Positions 9,460 to 19,834 of a stretch of DNA of 42,214 bases are shown piece after piece. The DNA is from Phoronis australis. Taxonomy: Eukaryota > Phoronida > Phoronidae. Position 1 is the first letter of the stretch. The number at the start of each line of letters is the position of its first letter. The position numbers and the translations under genes were made by a program. The notes under the pieces are model-generated. The model was not told the DNA's origin, searched no databases, and was given only the letters and a program-made list of their open reading frames with translations. The stretch spans positions 818,772-860,985 of the forward strand of contig NMRA01000028.1 of assembly GCA_002633005.1 (NCBI GenBank), read 5' to 3'.

Positions 9460-11391
9460 CTCTTGTTCCAGTTTAACAAGTAGCGAAGTAAATGTTTTCA
9501 TCCTTTTTACTTTTGTTGAAAAATTTGACAAAATAAAATTTTACTGTACCACCATATTGCGGAATCTTTACTTCAATGTATAGAGAACCTATCACTCTAG
9601 CCAAGGTGTGGGAAATCTTTCTTAGCCACTGAAGTTAAATTGCCAATCTCCTGTTGTCCTCTGCATGGTAATGTGATGCAAACAGAGCAATAAATGGTCA
9701 ATACAGCTTGGAGGTCAACCAGCCAGTGGGTTTATAACAGTTAAACTTTGATTCAGAGATTTTGAGATTGTACACCCAGAAATTAGGAGCCTGGTGAAAA
9801 GCAATGGTGTAAAGCAGAGGTTTAAAGATGGTAAAAAGTAAAAGTGCAAACAAAGAAAAGAAAAAAATACAAATTTATCAAAGACAGAACAACAAATTTC
9901 AGGCCAAAAGAATCCTCAAATATAACACATGAATTGAATCTAGAGAATACAGTGCTTTTGTGACAAACTTATTCACTGTTTTGAATACTACAGTTGCTTA
10001 TACTGGTATGAAAAATGTCCATGAAAAATCCAGCATAGAATGAACTTAAAGTTTAATAAGTTATTATGCACCTAAAATACTTTAATTCTAAGGTGATTGC
10101 ATTAGAATTAAACGGTCAAGTTCTAAGAAAAAATGAACAATGACCTAGCAGTGTGCATAAACATTGTTAGGAATATATGATTAGTTGCTTAAATTTCTAT
10201 ATATCCCTCTTGGTGAGTGACTGTCTATTCTCAAGCAGTTCTTTAGTAGACCTGGCAAAGCCAACAATGCAGGGTATTAACTGATGTTATCAGGCTTGGC
10301 CTGAGCTAGCTAATTCGATTACATAACTGGATACCACTATGGGGATAGTACTGGTTTTGAAATGAAATGGGGATGGTCAACCACCATTATTAGATATGAC
10401 TGTTGAACTGCATATCTAATCCATATGAAAGTCTAGATTCATCAGCATCACTCAGTTTCACAACAGGCTAGTAGTTCATTTGTCACTTGCAATGTTAGTT
10501 TTTTCACTCTCATTAATGTTATCACCAGAATTAGTGAAGGTGGTGTTGGGTGCCCTTGCCAGTTCTTGTAGTCTGTCTTAAGTAAACAAAATTTGAGAAA
10601 TTTCACTCACTCACTCTTACAGACATTCACACACATAATTTAAAAATGGTGATAACAAAGATAATAAAAAATACCAATAATAACACCAATAATAATAACA
10701 CCTAGTAATTCTAATATTACTAATAGTAATTAGAACAATAAAAGCATATAGTAACTACTGCTATTATTACTATTTAAATGGCAGAGAAACCTGAGACTGT
10801 TGGGCTCTGGAAATGAAAAAAATATTATACCCCTCTGGATATGGAATTGTGTGGTATTCAAAAGGCGTGGGTAATGAGCTTCGATTTTTAAAAGAATTTC
10901 GACAGCGTTGTATAGATATAGAAAATCAAATGTGTCAAGAAGCTGTAAATTAGATACATAGCAATTTTTCAGTCAAATTACATCTTAAAAAGGAAAATAT
11001 TAGACATAGAGAAACCGTGTATGAGGTCTTCACTGGTGCATATTTCATGCACAAATCATTCGCTGATGATAGAATGATAGAGCTGGGACAACATTTTGAA
11101 TGCTGAGAGAAGTTAAACTTCGTTCAAGTTGTGACATTCGAAAAATTGAAAACAAGTACCTGACTTTTTAATTGTGTCCCCAGGCCTTAGAATTAGTTTA
11201 AGATTCCAGTTGTCTCTTGAGAACTGTCCATATATTTTTCAAGAGTTATGCAAGCAAATGACTCAGAAGAGATGTAAGTGAAAAGAAATGTTGTGAAGTT
11301 CATGTTTTTGCTAATAAGTGTAAATTGTCTGTACTAAACGATGATCGAATGTGAACATAATAATGAGGATGAGCTCCACAAAGCCATTGTT
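9460..11391. other. Long AT-rich non-coding interval
   Basis: No gene or named RNA is recognised. There is a simple AATAAT/ATTACT-rich tract near 10640-10770 and a weak CACT/CACA tract near 10605-10635. Stop codons are dense in all frames. Confidence 0.5.
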
Positions 11392-13700
11392 TCTGGAACC
11401 ATTCTGGTTGCGGAACAAATCCGCAACAGTCACATCGATCAACTAATTATTGTTAGGATTGTCACGTTGATACTTTCAAGTGGTATTGAGAATGGGATGC
11501 ATTTTAACTTTATTGGGCAAAACAAAAACCCCGCAAAACCATTCTGTATGGAAAATCGTTCCGCATGCGAAACGGTTCCGCAACTCACATTTATGAAATA
11601 ATTAGTGTTAGGGTAGAAATTCTGATACATTCATGTTTATGCTTTTTGCACATTAAGATTTGAATATTTCCTGGCATGTGTTAAACTCTACCATGAGCGG
11701 TTAAATGGCATAATCAAAATGTCATTTTTTCTCGAGTCAGCTTGAGGTAGGTTTCTACAACACAAACCATTCAGCAAGTTCCCCACTGATTAATTATGGT
11801 TCATGTTGACACATTGATATGTCCATGTGTTATTGACAATAGAATGTATTTCAACTTTAATTCGCAAGCATCAATTAAAAAAAATGTGAGCTCCACAAAA
11901 CCATTGTTTGCGGAACGGTTCCGTAACTGTCATATTGACCACCTAATTATTGTCAGGATTGTCAGATTGCTACTTTCAAGTGGCATTGATAATAGAATGC
12001 ATTTTAAGTTCATTGGGCAAAACAAATACCCCGCAAAACCATTCTGTTTGGGAAAAAGCTACCCATGCAGAATGATTCCGCTTGCGGAACGGTTCCGCAA
12101 CTGTCACTTTTATTAATTAATTATTGTCAGGTTTGAAATTCTGATACTTTTATGTTTAATGCTTGTTGCACGTTAAGATTTGAATATTTCGTGGCTTGTT
12201 CTAAGGTTCTACTAAAAGTGGCAAAATGGCATAGACAAGATGTCAATTTTTCCCAGAGTGCTAGAGGTAGGTTTCTGCATCACAAATCATTCAGCAAGTT
12301 CCCCACTGATTAATCATTGTTTTTGCTGACATATTGATATTCTCATATACTATTGAGAATAGAGTATATTTCAACTGAAATGTGCAAGAAAATTTTTTTA
12401 AAACTTGTGAGGATCACAAAAGTATTGTTTGCAGAACGGTTACGCAATTGTCACTTTTAATAATTAATTATGGTTGGGGTAGAAATTCTGATACTTTTAT
12501 GTTTAATGCTTGTTGCACGTTAAGATTCGAATATTTCGTGGCTTGTGTTAAGGTTCTACCAAAAGCGGTAAATTGTCATAGACAATATGTCGATTTTTCC
12601 TCGAGTCTGCTTGAGGTATAGGTTTCTGCATCACAAACCATTCAGCAAGTTCCCCACTGATTAATCATTGTTCATGTTAACACATTTATATTTCCATATG
12701 CTATTGGGAATAGAATATATTTCAACTGAAATGTGCAAGATTTTTTTTTAAAAATTGTGAGGATCACGAAAGTATTGTTTGCGGAATGGTTCCGCATGTG
12801 GAACGGTTCTGCAACTGTCACATTGATCAACTAATTACTGTTAGGATTGTCACATCGAAAGTTTTAAGTGGCATTGATAATGGAATGCATTTTAAGATGA
12901 TTGGTGAAAACAAATACCCCATAAAACCATTTTGTTTGGGAAATCGTTCCCTATGCATAATGGTTCCGCTTGCGGAACAGTTCCGCAACTGTCACTTTTA
13001 TTAATTAACTATTGTTGGGGTAAAAATTCTGATACTTTTATGTTTAATGCTTGTTCCGCATTAAGATTCGAATATTTCGTGGCTTGTGTTAAGGTTCTAC
13101 CAAAAGCGGTAAAATGTCATAGACAATATGTCGATTTTCCCCGAGTCTGCTTGAGGTAGGTTTCTACATCACAAACCATTCAGCAAGTTCCCCACTGATT
13201 AATCATTGCTCATGTTGGCACATTGATATTTCCACATGCTATTGAGAATAGAGTATATTTCAACTGAAATGTGCAAGAAAATGTTTTTAAAACTTGTGAG
13301 GATCACAAAAGTATTGTTTGCGGAACGGTTCCGCATGCGGAACGGTTCCGCAACTGTCACATTGATCAGCTAATTACTGTTAGGATTGTCACATCGATAC
13401 TTTCAAGTGGCATTGATAATGTAATGCACTTTAATTTGATTGGTGAAATAAAATACCCAGCAAAACCATTCTGTTTGGGAAATCGCTCCCCATTCAGAAT
13501 GGTTCCGCAACTGTCACATTGATCAAGTAATTATTATTAGGATTGTCACATTGATACTTTCAAGTGGTATTGATTATGGAATGCATTTTAACTTTATTGG
13601 TCATGAGAATTAAAAAAAATGTGTTCTCCAAAAAAATATTCTGTTTGCGGAACCGTTCCGCTTGTGGAACCATTCTGCAACCGTCACATTGATTAATATA
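11392..13700 (+). repeat. Right array of palindrome-separated A and B modules
   Basis: Sites resembling TGCGGAACGGTTCCGCA lie at 11409, 11566, 11909, 12083, 12430, 12780/12797, 12971, 13319/13336, 13493 and 13646/13663. Segments of about 155-180 bp (module A, with ATTGATCAACTAATTA and ATACTTTCAAGTGGCATTGA) alternate with segments of about 345-365 bp (module B, with GATACTTTTATGTTTAATGC and CATTCAGCAAGTTCCCCACT). The order is about A B A B B A B A A. Many sites are preceded by a second, weaker 17-mer. In most sites the central base is G, the reverse complement of the left array. Short ORFs recur from copy to copy and are not conserved as protein. Confidence 0.9.
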
Positions 13701-13933
13701 TTATTGAGAGTGGGCACATTATACTCTCAAGTACTATTGAGAATGAAATGTAATTCATGTTTATTGGGCCGGGAGAAAATTAAGAATTTTATTCCTGTGC
13801 TAAACTTTTCTGTTTGTGGAACCCTTCTGGAACTTTCACATTGATTTTTAAAAATAAATTATTATTTTGATTATTATTCCACAAAATATACATAATATTT
13901 CTCAAGTCACAGTATTCCACAAAACTTGCGCAG
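13701..13933. repeat. Decayed end of the right array
   Basis: A partial module A is followed by eroded sites such as TGTGGAACCCTTCTGGA (about 13815) and ATTCCACAAAAT (about 13876 and 13915). No coding signal is seen. Confidence 0.5.
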
Positions 13934-14011
13934 TGCGTAATATTCCGCAAAATCTGCGTAATATTCCGCAAGTGTGCGGAATATTCCGTGGTCAGTGCGG
14001 AATATTCCGCA
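13934..14011. repeat. Four helically phased 16-bp palindromes
   Basis: TGCGTAATATTCCGCA (13934), TGCGTAATATTCCGCA (13955), TGCGGAATATTCCGTG (13975) and TGCGGAATATTCCGCA (13996, a perfect palindrome) are spaced 21, 20 and 21 bp apart. They keep the TGCGGAA/TTCCGCA half-sites of the neighbouring array but have an even-length AATATT core. Spacing near two helical turns places all four on one face of the DNA, as expected for cooperative binding of a dimeric protein. That role is an inference. Confidence 0.85.
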
Positions 14012-14143
14012 AGGCAAAAATTGAACTTCTAATTAAGAAAATGCTAATTGAGGAAATAAAAATGTAACATTGTAAACATGTTTAGGGTAAGGTATAGATT
14101 TGTTACATACCATTTTTATGGCCCTAAGTGGATATTAAAAAAG

Positions 14144-14160
14144 TGCGGAACCGTTCCGCA
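14144..14160. repeat. Solitary 17-bp palindrome
   Basis: A perfect copy of TGCGGAACCGTTCCGCA with central C, in the orientation of the left array. It lies inside the 3' extension of the P2X7-type open frame, about 34 bp beyond the recognisable domain. Confidence 0.9.
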
Positions 14161-14193
14161 CACTTTGAGACTAAATAAGATAGTCTCATTTGA

Positions 14194-14350
14194 GAAAATA
14201 TCGCCTTCAGTGTACTCGTTCTCTACTGGAAAGCGATTCCGGATTGCCATCACCAGGCAAGAAGGCAGCACTGTTCGCCTTTTGCGCCCCAACTTCTTTC
14301 CTCGTTGTAACCAGTCAAATATTATTCGATAGGCAACCAGTCTCATTTGC
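14194..14350 (-). CDS. P2X7-type C-terminal domain, single exon
   Basis: On the minus strand a good acceptor (CTGTTTACAG) precedes an exon starting at 14350. It encodes about 52 residues with the pattern of the P2X7 cytoplasmic C-terminal domain: R-L-V-A-Y-R, then W at residue 13, then LPSCLVMAIRNRFP and EY (residues 28-46). Mammalian P2X7 has the same order: AYR, a Trp, then LPSC, IR, FP and a late Tyr. Invertebrate genomes carry many such domains outside true P2X channels, so 'P2X7-like domain protein' is safer than receptor. The open frame runs on to a stop at 14116-14118, through a palindrome of the repeat array, so the true end is unclear. I did not find the usual upstream Cys-rich segment (WCxC..C) at 14.4-16 kb. 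It may be a terminal exon with distant partners or an isolated relic. Confidence 0.65.
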
Positions 14351-14360
14351 CTGTAAACAG

Positions 14361-15227
14361 AAAATGGTATATTTAGAAACTGTTTTAGCAATGTGAAAAC
14401 AGGCACGAGCCCAGCGCATCTTTTCAACCCCCATGTGTAGTCTCACGATTCACCACCTACAAAGTATCAGCAGAATACTGTAAATTCTCTGTAACAAGAC
14501 CACGCTTATCAGACGGTCTTTCTCCAGCGCAAAATTAGAAGCGTTGTATTGAAACCTGAATCCGCCTTTGTCATCAAACTAATAATAGCAAATGAAGTAA
14601 TGATAATTATAGTAAGAACAGCCGAAGAAATAGACTTTAGAAGTGCCCCAGGGTACGTACTCTACAGATGTGACAGAGCCACTCAAGAGGTTCACTTTTT
14701 GAGTAGAAAACAAAAATGTGGCAGGGTCCATTTCCCACCAAAAATCTTGAATGGGGTGCATTTTTGGTCGTAAAAGACCCGGAACGTGAAATATTGAGGA
14801 ATACATTACTGCAGCGGGCTAAATGCGTGGGAAAAACTATGATGAGTAAAAAATGGACATTTCTACAACCTTGAGCAGCACATCCTGGCTGGGGGTTCTC
14901 TCCATGTTCTTTAGTAGGCAGGTAGAGACGTGTTGCTGAGAGTGACAAGACAAAATCCAGATCAATGTAAGTCAGACATTAAAATGGGTTCCAGAGACTA
15001 TATCAAATGATGAAAAATCCTACCCAGATAGTCCGAGACAATACCAAAAATCCTACCGAAACGATGAAAAACCTAACCGAGACGATACAGTCCAAATGAA
15101 GTCCAAGACAACGCATATACAAAAATATCTATCGTAGACATTATCTCAATACCTGGAGAGCAAAATATCCAACGGAGAAAATATGGCAACACGTCTCTGC
15201 CTCCTAAAACGGGACTTCCGGAATAGC
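14361..15227. other. Non-coding interval upstream of the P2X7-like exon
   Basis: Open frames on both strands around 14550-14950 have no recognisable domain. Around 14990-15120, short degenerate repeats of ATGAAAAATCCTACC / GAGACGATAC type are visible. This would be the intron side of the P2X7-like gene. Confidence 0.4.
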
Positions 15228-15783
15228 GGACGAGTAATTAATAAAATTACGAAAAGCTGTAATTAAGTGAAAAATATGTCTAAGATAACCAACCAACCTT
15301 ATTTTAGCTCAAAATGACATGAAAAAAGGTTGCCTTCGCCTTTAAGAAACCTGCACGAAAACAACAGAACAGACACCACAGTAAACTCAAACGCAGAAAA
15401 ATGGCAGGAAATTTCTTAATCACCTAGGGCACGACTAATTAATGAAATTACGGGAAGCAGTAATTAACTGAAATATATGTCTGGGATAATCAACGAAACT
15501 TACTTTCATGCGCGAACCCGGGGGGGGCTCGGGGGGCTCGAACATTTGGCGAAGTGGGCAAAAAGATCCGCCTCAGAAAAACAAAAAGTCGGAGAAAACG
15601 AGACATAAGTCCACTGAAAATGCACAGATGCACAGTAAAGGTGGTACCCCTTTTTTGTTTTATTTTTAGTCCTCCCGCCTTTTTGTCAGTAAAAGGTCCA
15701 CATCGCCGAGCCCCCCCATATTAAAGGCTAGGTGCGCGCATGCTTTTACTAAAACTGACACGAAAAAGGTTGCCTTCTCCGTA
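15228..15783 (+). repeat. Diverged direct duplication, second copy split by a MITE
   Basis: Unit 1 (15228-15350) reads CGAGTAATTAATAAAATTAC, AGCTGTAATTAAGTGAAA, ATATGTCTAAGATAACC and GAAAAAAGGTTGCCTTCGCC. Unit 2 has the same landmarks at 15428-15506 and then 15747-15783, interrupted at the corresponding TATTTTAGC / TACTTTTAC position by the element at 15507-15742. Confidence 0.75.
15507..15742 (-). mobile_element. MITE copy 2 (CATGCGCG ends)
   Basis: This is the reverse complement of the element at 4690-4950, sharing GGCGAAGTGGGCAAAAAGAT, a T-rich tract before AGTCCTCCCGCC, and long G or C runs. The ends are CATGCGCG and CGCGCATG. The flanking CTTT (15503-15506 and 15743-15746) is a 4-bp target-site duplication, the same length as for copy 1. 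Unit 1 of the surrounding duplication acts as an unoccupied reference. Confidence 0.75.
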
Positions 15784-16496
15784 AACAAAAAGTGCGACGT
15801 AATGTCCGTTCTTCCTTAGCCATGTGATGCGAAACCGGACTTGTGAATCACTTCCAGCAACTATAAGCTGTTACAATGCTTGGTTCAATAACCTGTTATC
15901 TTTACCAAACGCTAGCTGTAACTGCTGAATTTATAGCCGTTAACAACTGAAACTTTAACTCAACTCAGCTTACACTAATATAACCCGTACCTTGGCATTT
16001 GCAGGTTCTTACAATGTTCTGGAAGGGTAAACAAACATTCTGGAAATTTCCACCAGTAAACAAACCCAGAATTTGGACATGTGACTTCTTTAATCATAAA
16101 CAAGGGTCTAGAATCTTCCAGGTTACGGTTCTATTTTCTGATTATAGGCCTACTTTGGTCGCACTCAGTAGTTTTTCCGCGTTTGAATTTGCCTGTCCAA
16201 ATTTCATTAAAAATTGGCGCCTGCTGGGTTGGGGCTGGCCATTTTGAGTTCTGTGCTTCTTGTGAAAGCCACGAATGACTTATGATTTTTAATCTCTTCT
16301 GAGTGATAGTGAGCAGTTGACCTCTTGATCCACTTTCTGTTCAGCCGTGGCTTTTCTTAAACCTTTATTGTCTCCTGCACAGAACCTCTGGAGTCGCCTC
16401 ACGCGAGAGACTACCTGTCATGTCCGAGTGTGACTGACTCCCTGGGAAACAGGCTAAACCTTTACGGCTTCCAAGCGGGAAGTTTGAAATTTTGCT
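15784..16496. other. Non-coding interval
   Basis: No gene is recognised. Short ORFs at 16000-16280 have no domain and overlap in several frames. Confidence 0.4.
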
Positions 16497-16807
16497 GGAA
16501 ATTCAGGTACCTTTCAGACACGTTGGACTGTGAAAAATTCTGACTCAGGTCGACAGGCACTTTTCACCTATTGTCATAGGAGAGTTTTGGCAGCCTCAAT
16601 GCACTCTCAGTTCGTAGTAATCTCATGCAAATAGTGAATTGAATACTGCTGATTTGGCATATTTTTGCACGTGTTTTCAAGTGGCCGGCTACACTTGTCT
16701 GGACGTAGTCGTTAAATATGGAACAATTGAATTTGGAACCAATTTCAATAGACTTTGTTTAAGTTTTTTGAAGTCTTTGGCCCAGTATACTGTTCATATT
16801 TTCACTA
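16497..16807 (+). repeat. Dispersed repeat, copy 1 (about 310 bp)
   Basis: Diverged but collinear with 20202-20512. Shared blocks in order are GGAAATTCAGGTACC, TTCAGACAC, CAGGTCGA, CTCTCAGTTCGTA, TGCTGATTTGG, AAGTGGCCGGCTACACTTGT against AAGTAGCCGGGTGCACTTGT, and TTTGGCCCAGTATACTGTTC. It has no open frame of interest, and the family is not recognised. Confidence 0.8.
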
Positions 16808-18197
16808 GGTTTTATCCATCCTAAATGTGGAACAGACTGTTGTGTGCTATTTGATGTGACATTCTTCTGGAATGACATCTAGTTTTCTATTGTAAACATG
16901 TTACGACATCAGTAGCCTCGAGTGGTACGCTCAGAGACTGTTGATTACCGAACACAGAAAAATCAATAAATAAGACTAGTTTGCTGAAGGTAATTTGCTA
17001 TATTTAGTCAGACTCTACGTCACATGATTACATTCTAGATATGTGTTTTGATTGTTATTCTGCCAGACCATCACATGGATTTTATTTTTTTCCGTTACAG
17101 AGGGCTGGAACGCGAAAACTCATAAAAATACCTTTTAAACAGATCCTGACGAACCTACTGCTTCGGGGTGCTAACGTGAGAGTTATTCACTTTGAATAAT
17201 GCAAGAATCTATAGAAAATGTCGTCAAATTCACTTTTGAAACACGGACGAAATATGAATTCATAAATTCTTTCATCCCTATGCAGTTTTCAAATTCTCGA
17301 CCCCTAATAATCTATGTACGCGCATGCACTTAAAGATTTACACAATAAACATCTCCCAACTGCATTATCGCCATTGTTTTGTTTACGTCAAAGGTCACAT
17401 TTTTCATATACGGGAGATGTGCTACCTCTGTGTCTTTCCATACCATACAAGGAGACGTGTTTTACCTTGTGAGAGAAAAATCGACGAAGTGACGAGGATT
17501 TGACAGATCGTTTTTTCTTGAAATTTGAAACTAAAGGAAAAATGCTTTGACATCAACAGAAATTCAACATCTTAAGAACAGTTTCACTTCTGTTTTGATG
17601 GCAGAGAACCACTTTGAATAATGTTGTTTGCGTTCTTTGTCTTACGGAGTTCCATCCCCGTCATCACCGCTAGGACGCGCGGGTCTTGCTGAGACAAACG
17701 TCCATTTGAAAATTCAGTTGCAAAATGAGGTTTTGTGATAAACTTCTGTTCGTTCACAACATAAGCACATGAAGTGTAATCGTTGTAAGCATGAACGGCC
17801 TCTTCGCCTCAAAGTCTCGACCAAAGCAACGCCATCGAGTTCTTGTCCTTTGTATGAAGTGAAATTTTAAAATGTCTCCCGGCATTCCTCTGGCAACTGA
17901 AACTAGCCCTTCGTGCTAGGCAATTTTGCATGGTCTGCACGAACGAACACTTTCACGAGCCACGTTATCGAACTGTGGAAATACTAATTTAATTTATGAC
18001 TCTCAAAACCTCTGAACGCGCTATTTGGTCAGGCAATACCTGGTCTCTCAGTACTTTTCAATTTAGTAAAGTAATTTGCACGACCACGTCGTATCATCAA
18101 CATCAAGAGGAATTGGGAAATTAATACCCACAGCGTGCACGCTCGTATCACGCTGCTTTGTTTTGGCCACCACATACGCAATTTCATCACAGGTGCA
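16808..18197. other. Mostly non-coding interval with one weak exon candidate
   Basis: A strong acceptor (ATTTTTTTCCGTTACAG, ending 17100) precedes an open frame to a TAA ending at 17199 reading ..KQILTNLLLRGANVRV... A possible donor GTGAGA follows GCTAAC at about 17174. The short LLLRGANV stretch recalls ankyrin repeats but is far too short to call. Nothing else is supported. Confidence 0.25.
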
Positions 18198-18334
18198 TGA
18201 GGGCATTATTAGGATGTGCAGACACTCGTAGTAGGGCATTATTAGGATCTAGGAACCAGTAAGAGACTGGTTCCTTGTTAGAATGCACCGACAAATCTGA
18301 CTAAGTCAGATTTTTTAAGGTGTTTAAACACCTT
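18198..18334. repeat. Direct repeat followed by three perfect hairpins
   Basis: AGGGCATTATTAGGAT occurs at about 18201 and 18234. Three inverted repeats follow in a row. GGAACCAGT/ACTGGTTCC (18252-18274) has 9-bp arms and a 5-base loop. AAATCTGACT/AGTCAGATTT (18293-18313) has 10-bp arms and a 1-base centre. AAGGTGTTTAAACACCTT (18317-18334) is a perfect 18-bp palindrome. The function is unknown. Confidence 0.85.
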
Positions 18335-19048
18335 TGGTCGACACCACTTTCACTCCCCGTTCGCAAATCAATATAAAATCTACCTTGCAACACTTGCTTT
18401 ATACACACACTGTATTCATCTCACCACAAAAAATGAATTGATTGAATTTTTTTAAATTTCAACATCCTTATACTTTGGAAGAAAATTTTCTTTCAGTGAA
18501 ACACGCTATAAATTCCCCCGCTTTCAGGCACTTAGACAAAACCAATGATATCATTTTATGGATTTTGCCTTGCATTCTGATGTCTGAACAATCCGGACGA
18601 GCCCATCTGCAAAGTTATTTTTATCTAAACATCTTGTGCTTGCATTTTGCAACGTACTAGTCAGGTAATAGACAAGAAGTTACTCAAGAAAATTAATGTT
18701 TATTTTCACACAGACCATCCTTAACGATGTTATTAAAAAGCACAGCAATGACATTATGACAATTAATATCTTACATGTTACAAATTTAAACGTATGTTCT
18801 TACATTATAACAATTCTAGTCCAGCAACTGGAGTAGACGTCAAATATTGAATGCAAAAAATGTTCATTTCCACCTGTTATCACCGGAACAATGGATTAGA
18901 TAATGTTGGCTGAACAGTTTTCAACTTTTTCATCATTTTGCGAGAATGGTGTTAGTTTTATATTTAATTATGCGGCATACAGAAGTAGGCAAAAATCAAA
19001 TAATCTGAACATACAGCAGAGCCTATGTTTTGTGACATGCTATATTTT
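18335..19048. other. AT-rich interval; possible 3' region of the candidate minus-strand gene
   Basis: There is a short plus-strand ORF at 18442-18660 without a recognisable domain. A minus-strand AATAAA lies at 18699-18704. Otherwise only AT-rich DNA is seen. Confidence 0.35.
18699..18704 (-). terminator. AATAAA on minus strand, possible signal for the gene at 19191-19643
   Basis: TTTATT on the plus strand gives AATAAA on the minus strand, about 490 bp after the stop of the 150-codon candidate gene. The association is by position only. Confidence 0.2.
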
Positions 19049-19136
19049 CCAGACTGCATTGCTAATAGTCACAGTGCTGTAGTTTCCAGACTGCATTGCT
19101 AATAGTCACAATGCTGTAGTCCCCAGACTGCATTAC
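19049..19136. repeat. 37-bp tandem repeat, 2.4 copies
   Basis: CCAGACTGCATTGCTAATAG begins at 19049 and 19086, and a partial copy begins at 19123, giving an exact 37-bp period. Confidence 0.9.
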
Positions 19137-19190
19137 CCTATATACAGTCACGTTGCCTCAAAAGTCAAAGAACTGTCAGCTAAGATCCCT

Positions 19191-19643
19191 TTAGCTCTCA
19201 TGGAAGAGTACATTTATGTCTGCCAGACCATTCCGTCGAGTGTGGAAGATGTAGCTGTCCGCCGAATTCCTGCGCACACAATTGAGTGACATATTTCCAG
19301 AAGGGCATAAATTGTTAATATGTGATTTTTTGGGGCATCTCCTTGAGATAGTTGTTTTGTTTTTCATTTGCGAGCTTTCTTTTCTGAAACGTAACAGTTG
19401 CGTAGACATTGTTTCAATTCCGAGAAAGTCCAAGAAAAAAGGATATTGTCCTTCAAAAATATACGGCATAGCGTTTCGCCGATTGCTCAAAGTTACCGTT
19501 TGTAAAGTTCCATAGACATTGCAGTACATACTCTCAGTCAAGATATTTATTTCTTCTGGAACTTCATTCACTGTCGTCTGGCGAAGTCGTTGACTCTGTT
19601 TCAAATGTGACCGCCTCCGTCCCAAAATCATGAGTGATGACAT
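19191..19643 (-). CDS. Unrecognised 150-residue protein, candidate gene
   Basis: I do not recognise this protein. The start ATG at 19643 has a good animal context (ACCAAGATG, A at -3). The open frame extends ten codons further upstream but without an ATG. The product is basic and rich in Ser, Arg and Asn (SSLMILGRRRSHLKQSQRL near the start, PYIFEGQYPFFLDFLG about residues 65-80). It has no signal peptide or membrane helix and four or five Cys in its second half. Support for a real gene is a TATATAAAG box 192-200 bp upstream of the ATG and CCAAT boxes further upstream (about 19889-19894 and 19958-19963). It is the longest non-repeat open frame in the window apart from the DUF229 gene. An open frame this long could still occur by chance in 42 kb. 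Confidence 0.35.
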   Translation of the reverse strand: MSSLMILGRRRSHLKQSQRLRQTTVNEVPEEINILTESMYCNVYGTLQTVTLSNRRNAMPYIFEGQYPFFLDFLGIETMSTQLLRFRKESSQMKNKTTISRRCPKKSHINNLCPSGNMSLNCVRRNSADSYIFHTRRNGLADINVLFHES

Positions 19644-19834
19644 CTTGGTGCGATTGTTGGCGCTAGTCCACAAGTTTCTTTCTTTGGTCGGTCGACTCAG
19701 CTATGCGCCAGCAAAATGCAACGTAGGAACAAAGGTTTCCCAAAAAGTTTTGTTATTCTAAATGCCGTGGGCTGTGGCTTCTCTCAAATGTTTGGAAATA
19801 TTGAATACGTATAGCTTTTTATGAATGGAACATT

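Noticed and set aside
7531-9460. Helitron
   Set aside because: There is a hairpin near the right end, but no CTRR terminus or 5' TC, and the element has 10-bp inverted ends that Helitrons lack.
11341-13522. Series of 60-106-codon plus-strand ORFs with similar peptides
   Set aside because: They recur because modules A and B are repeated. Frames shift between copies and stops are not placed consistently, so there is no sign of protein-level constraint.
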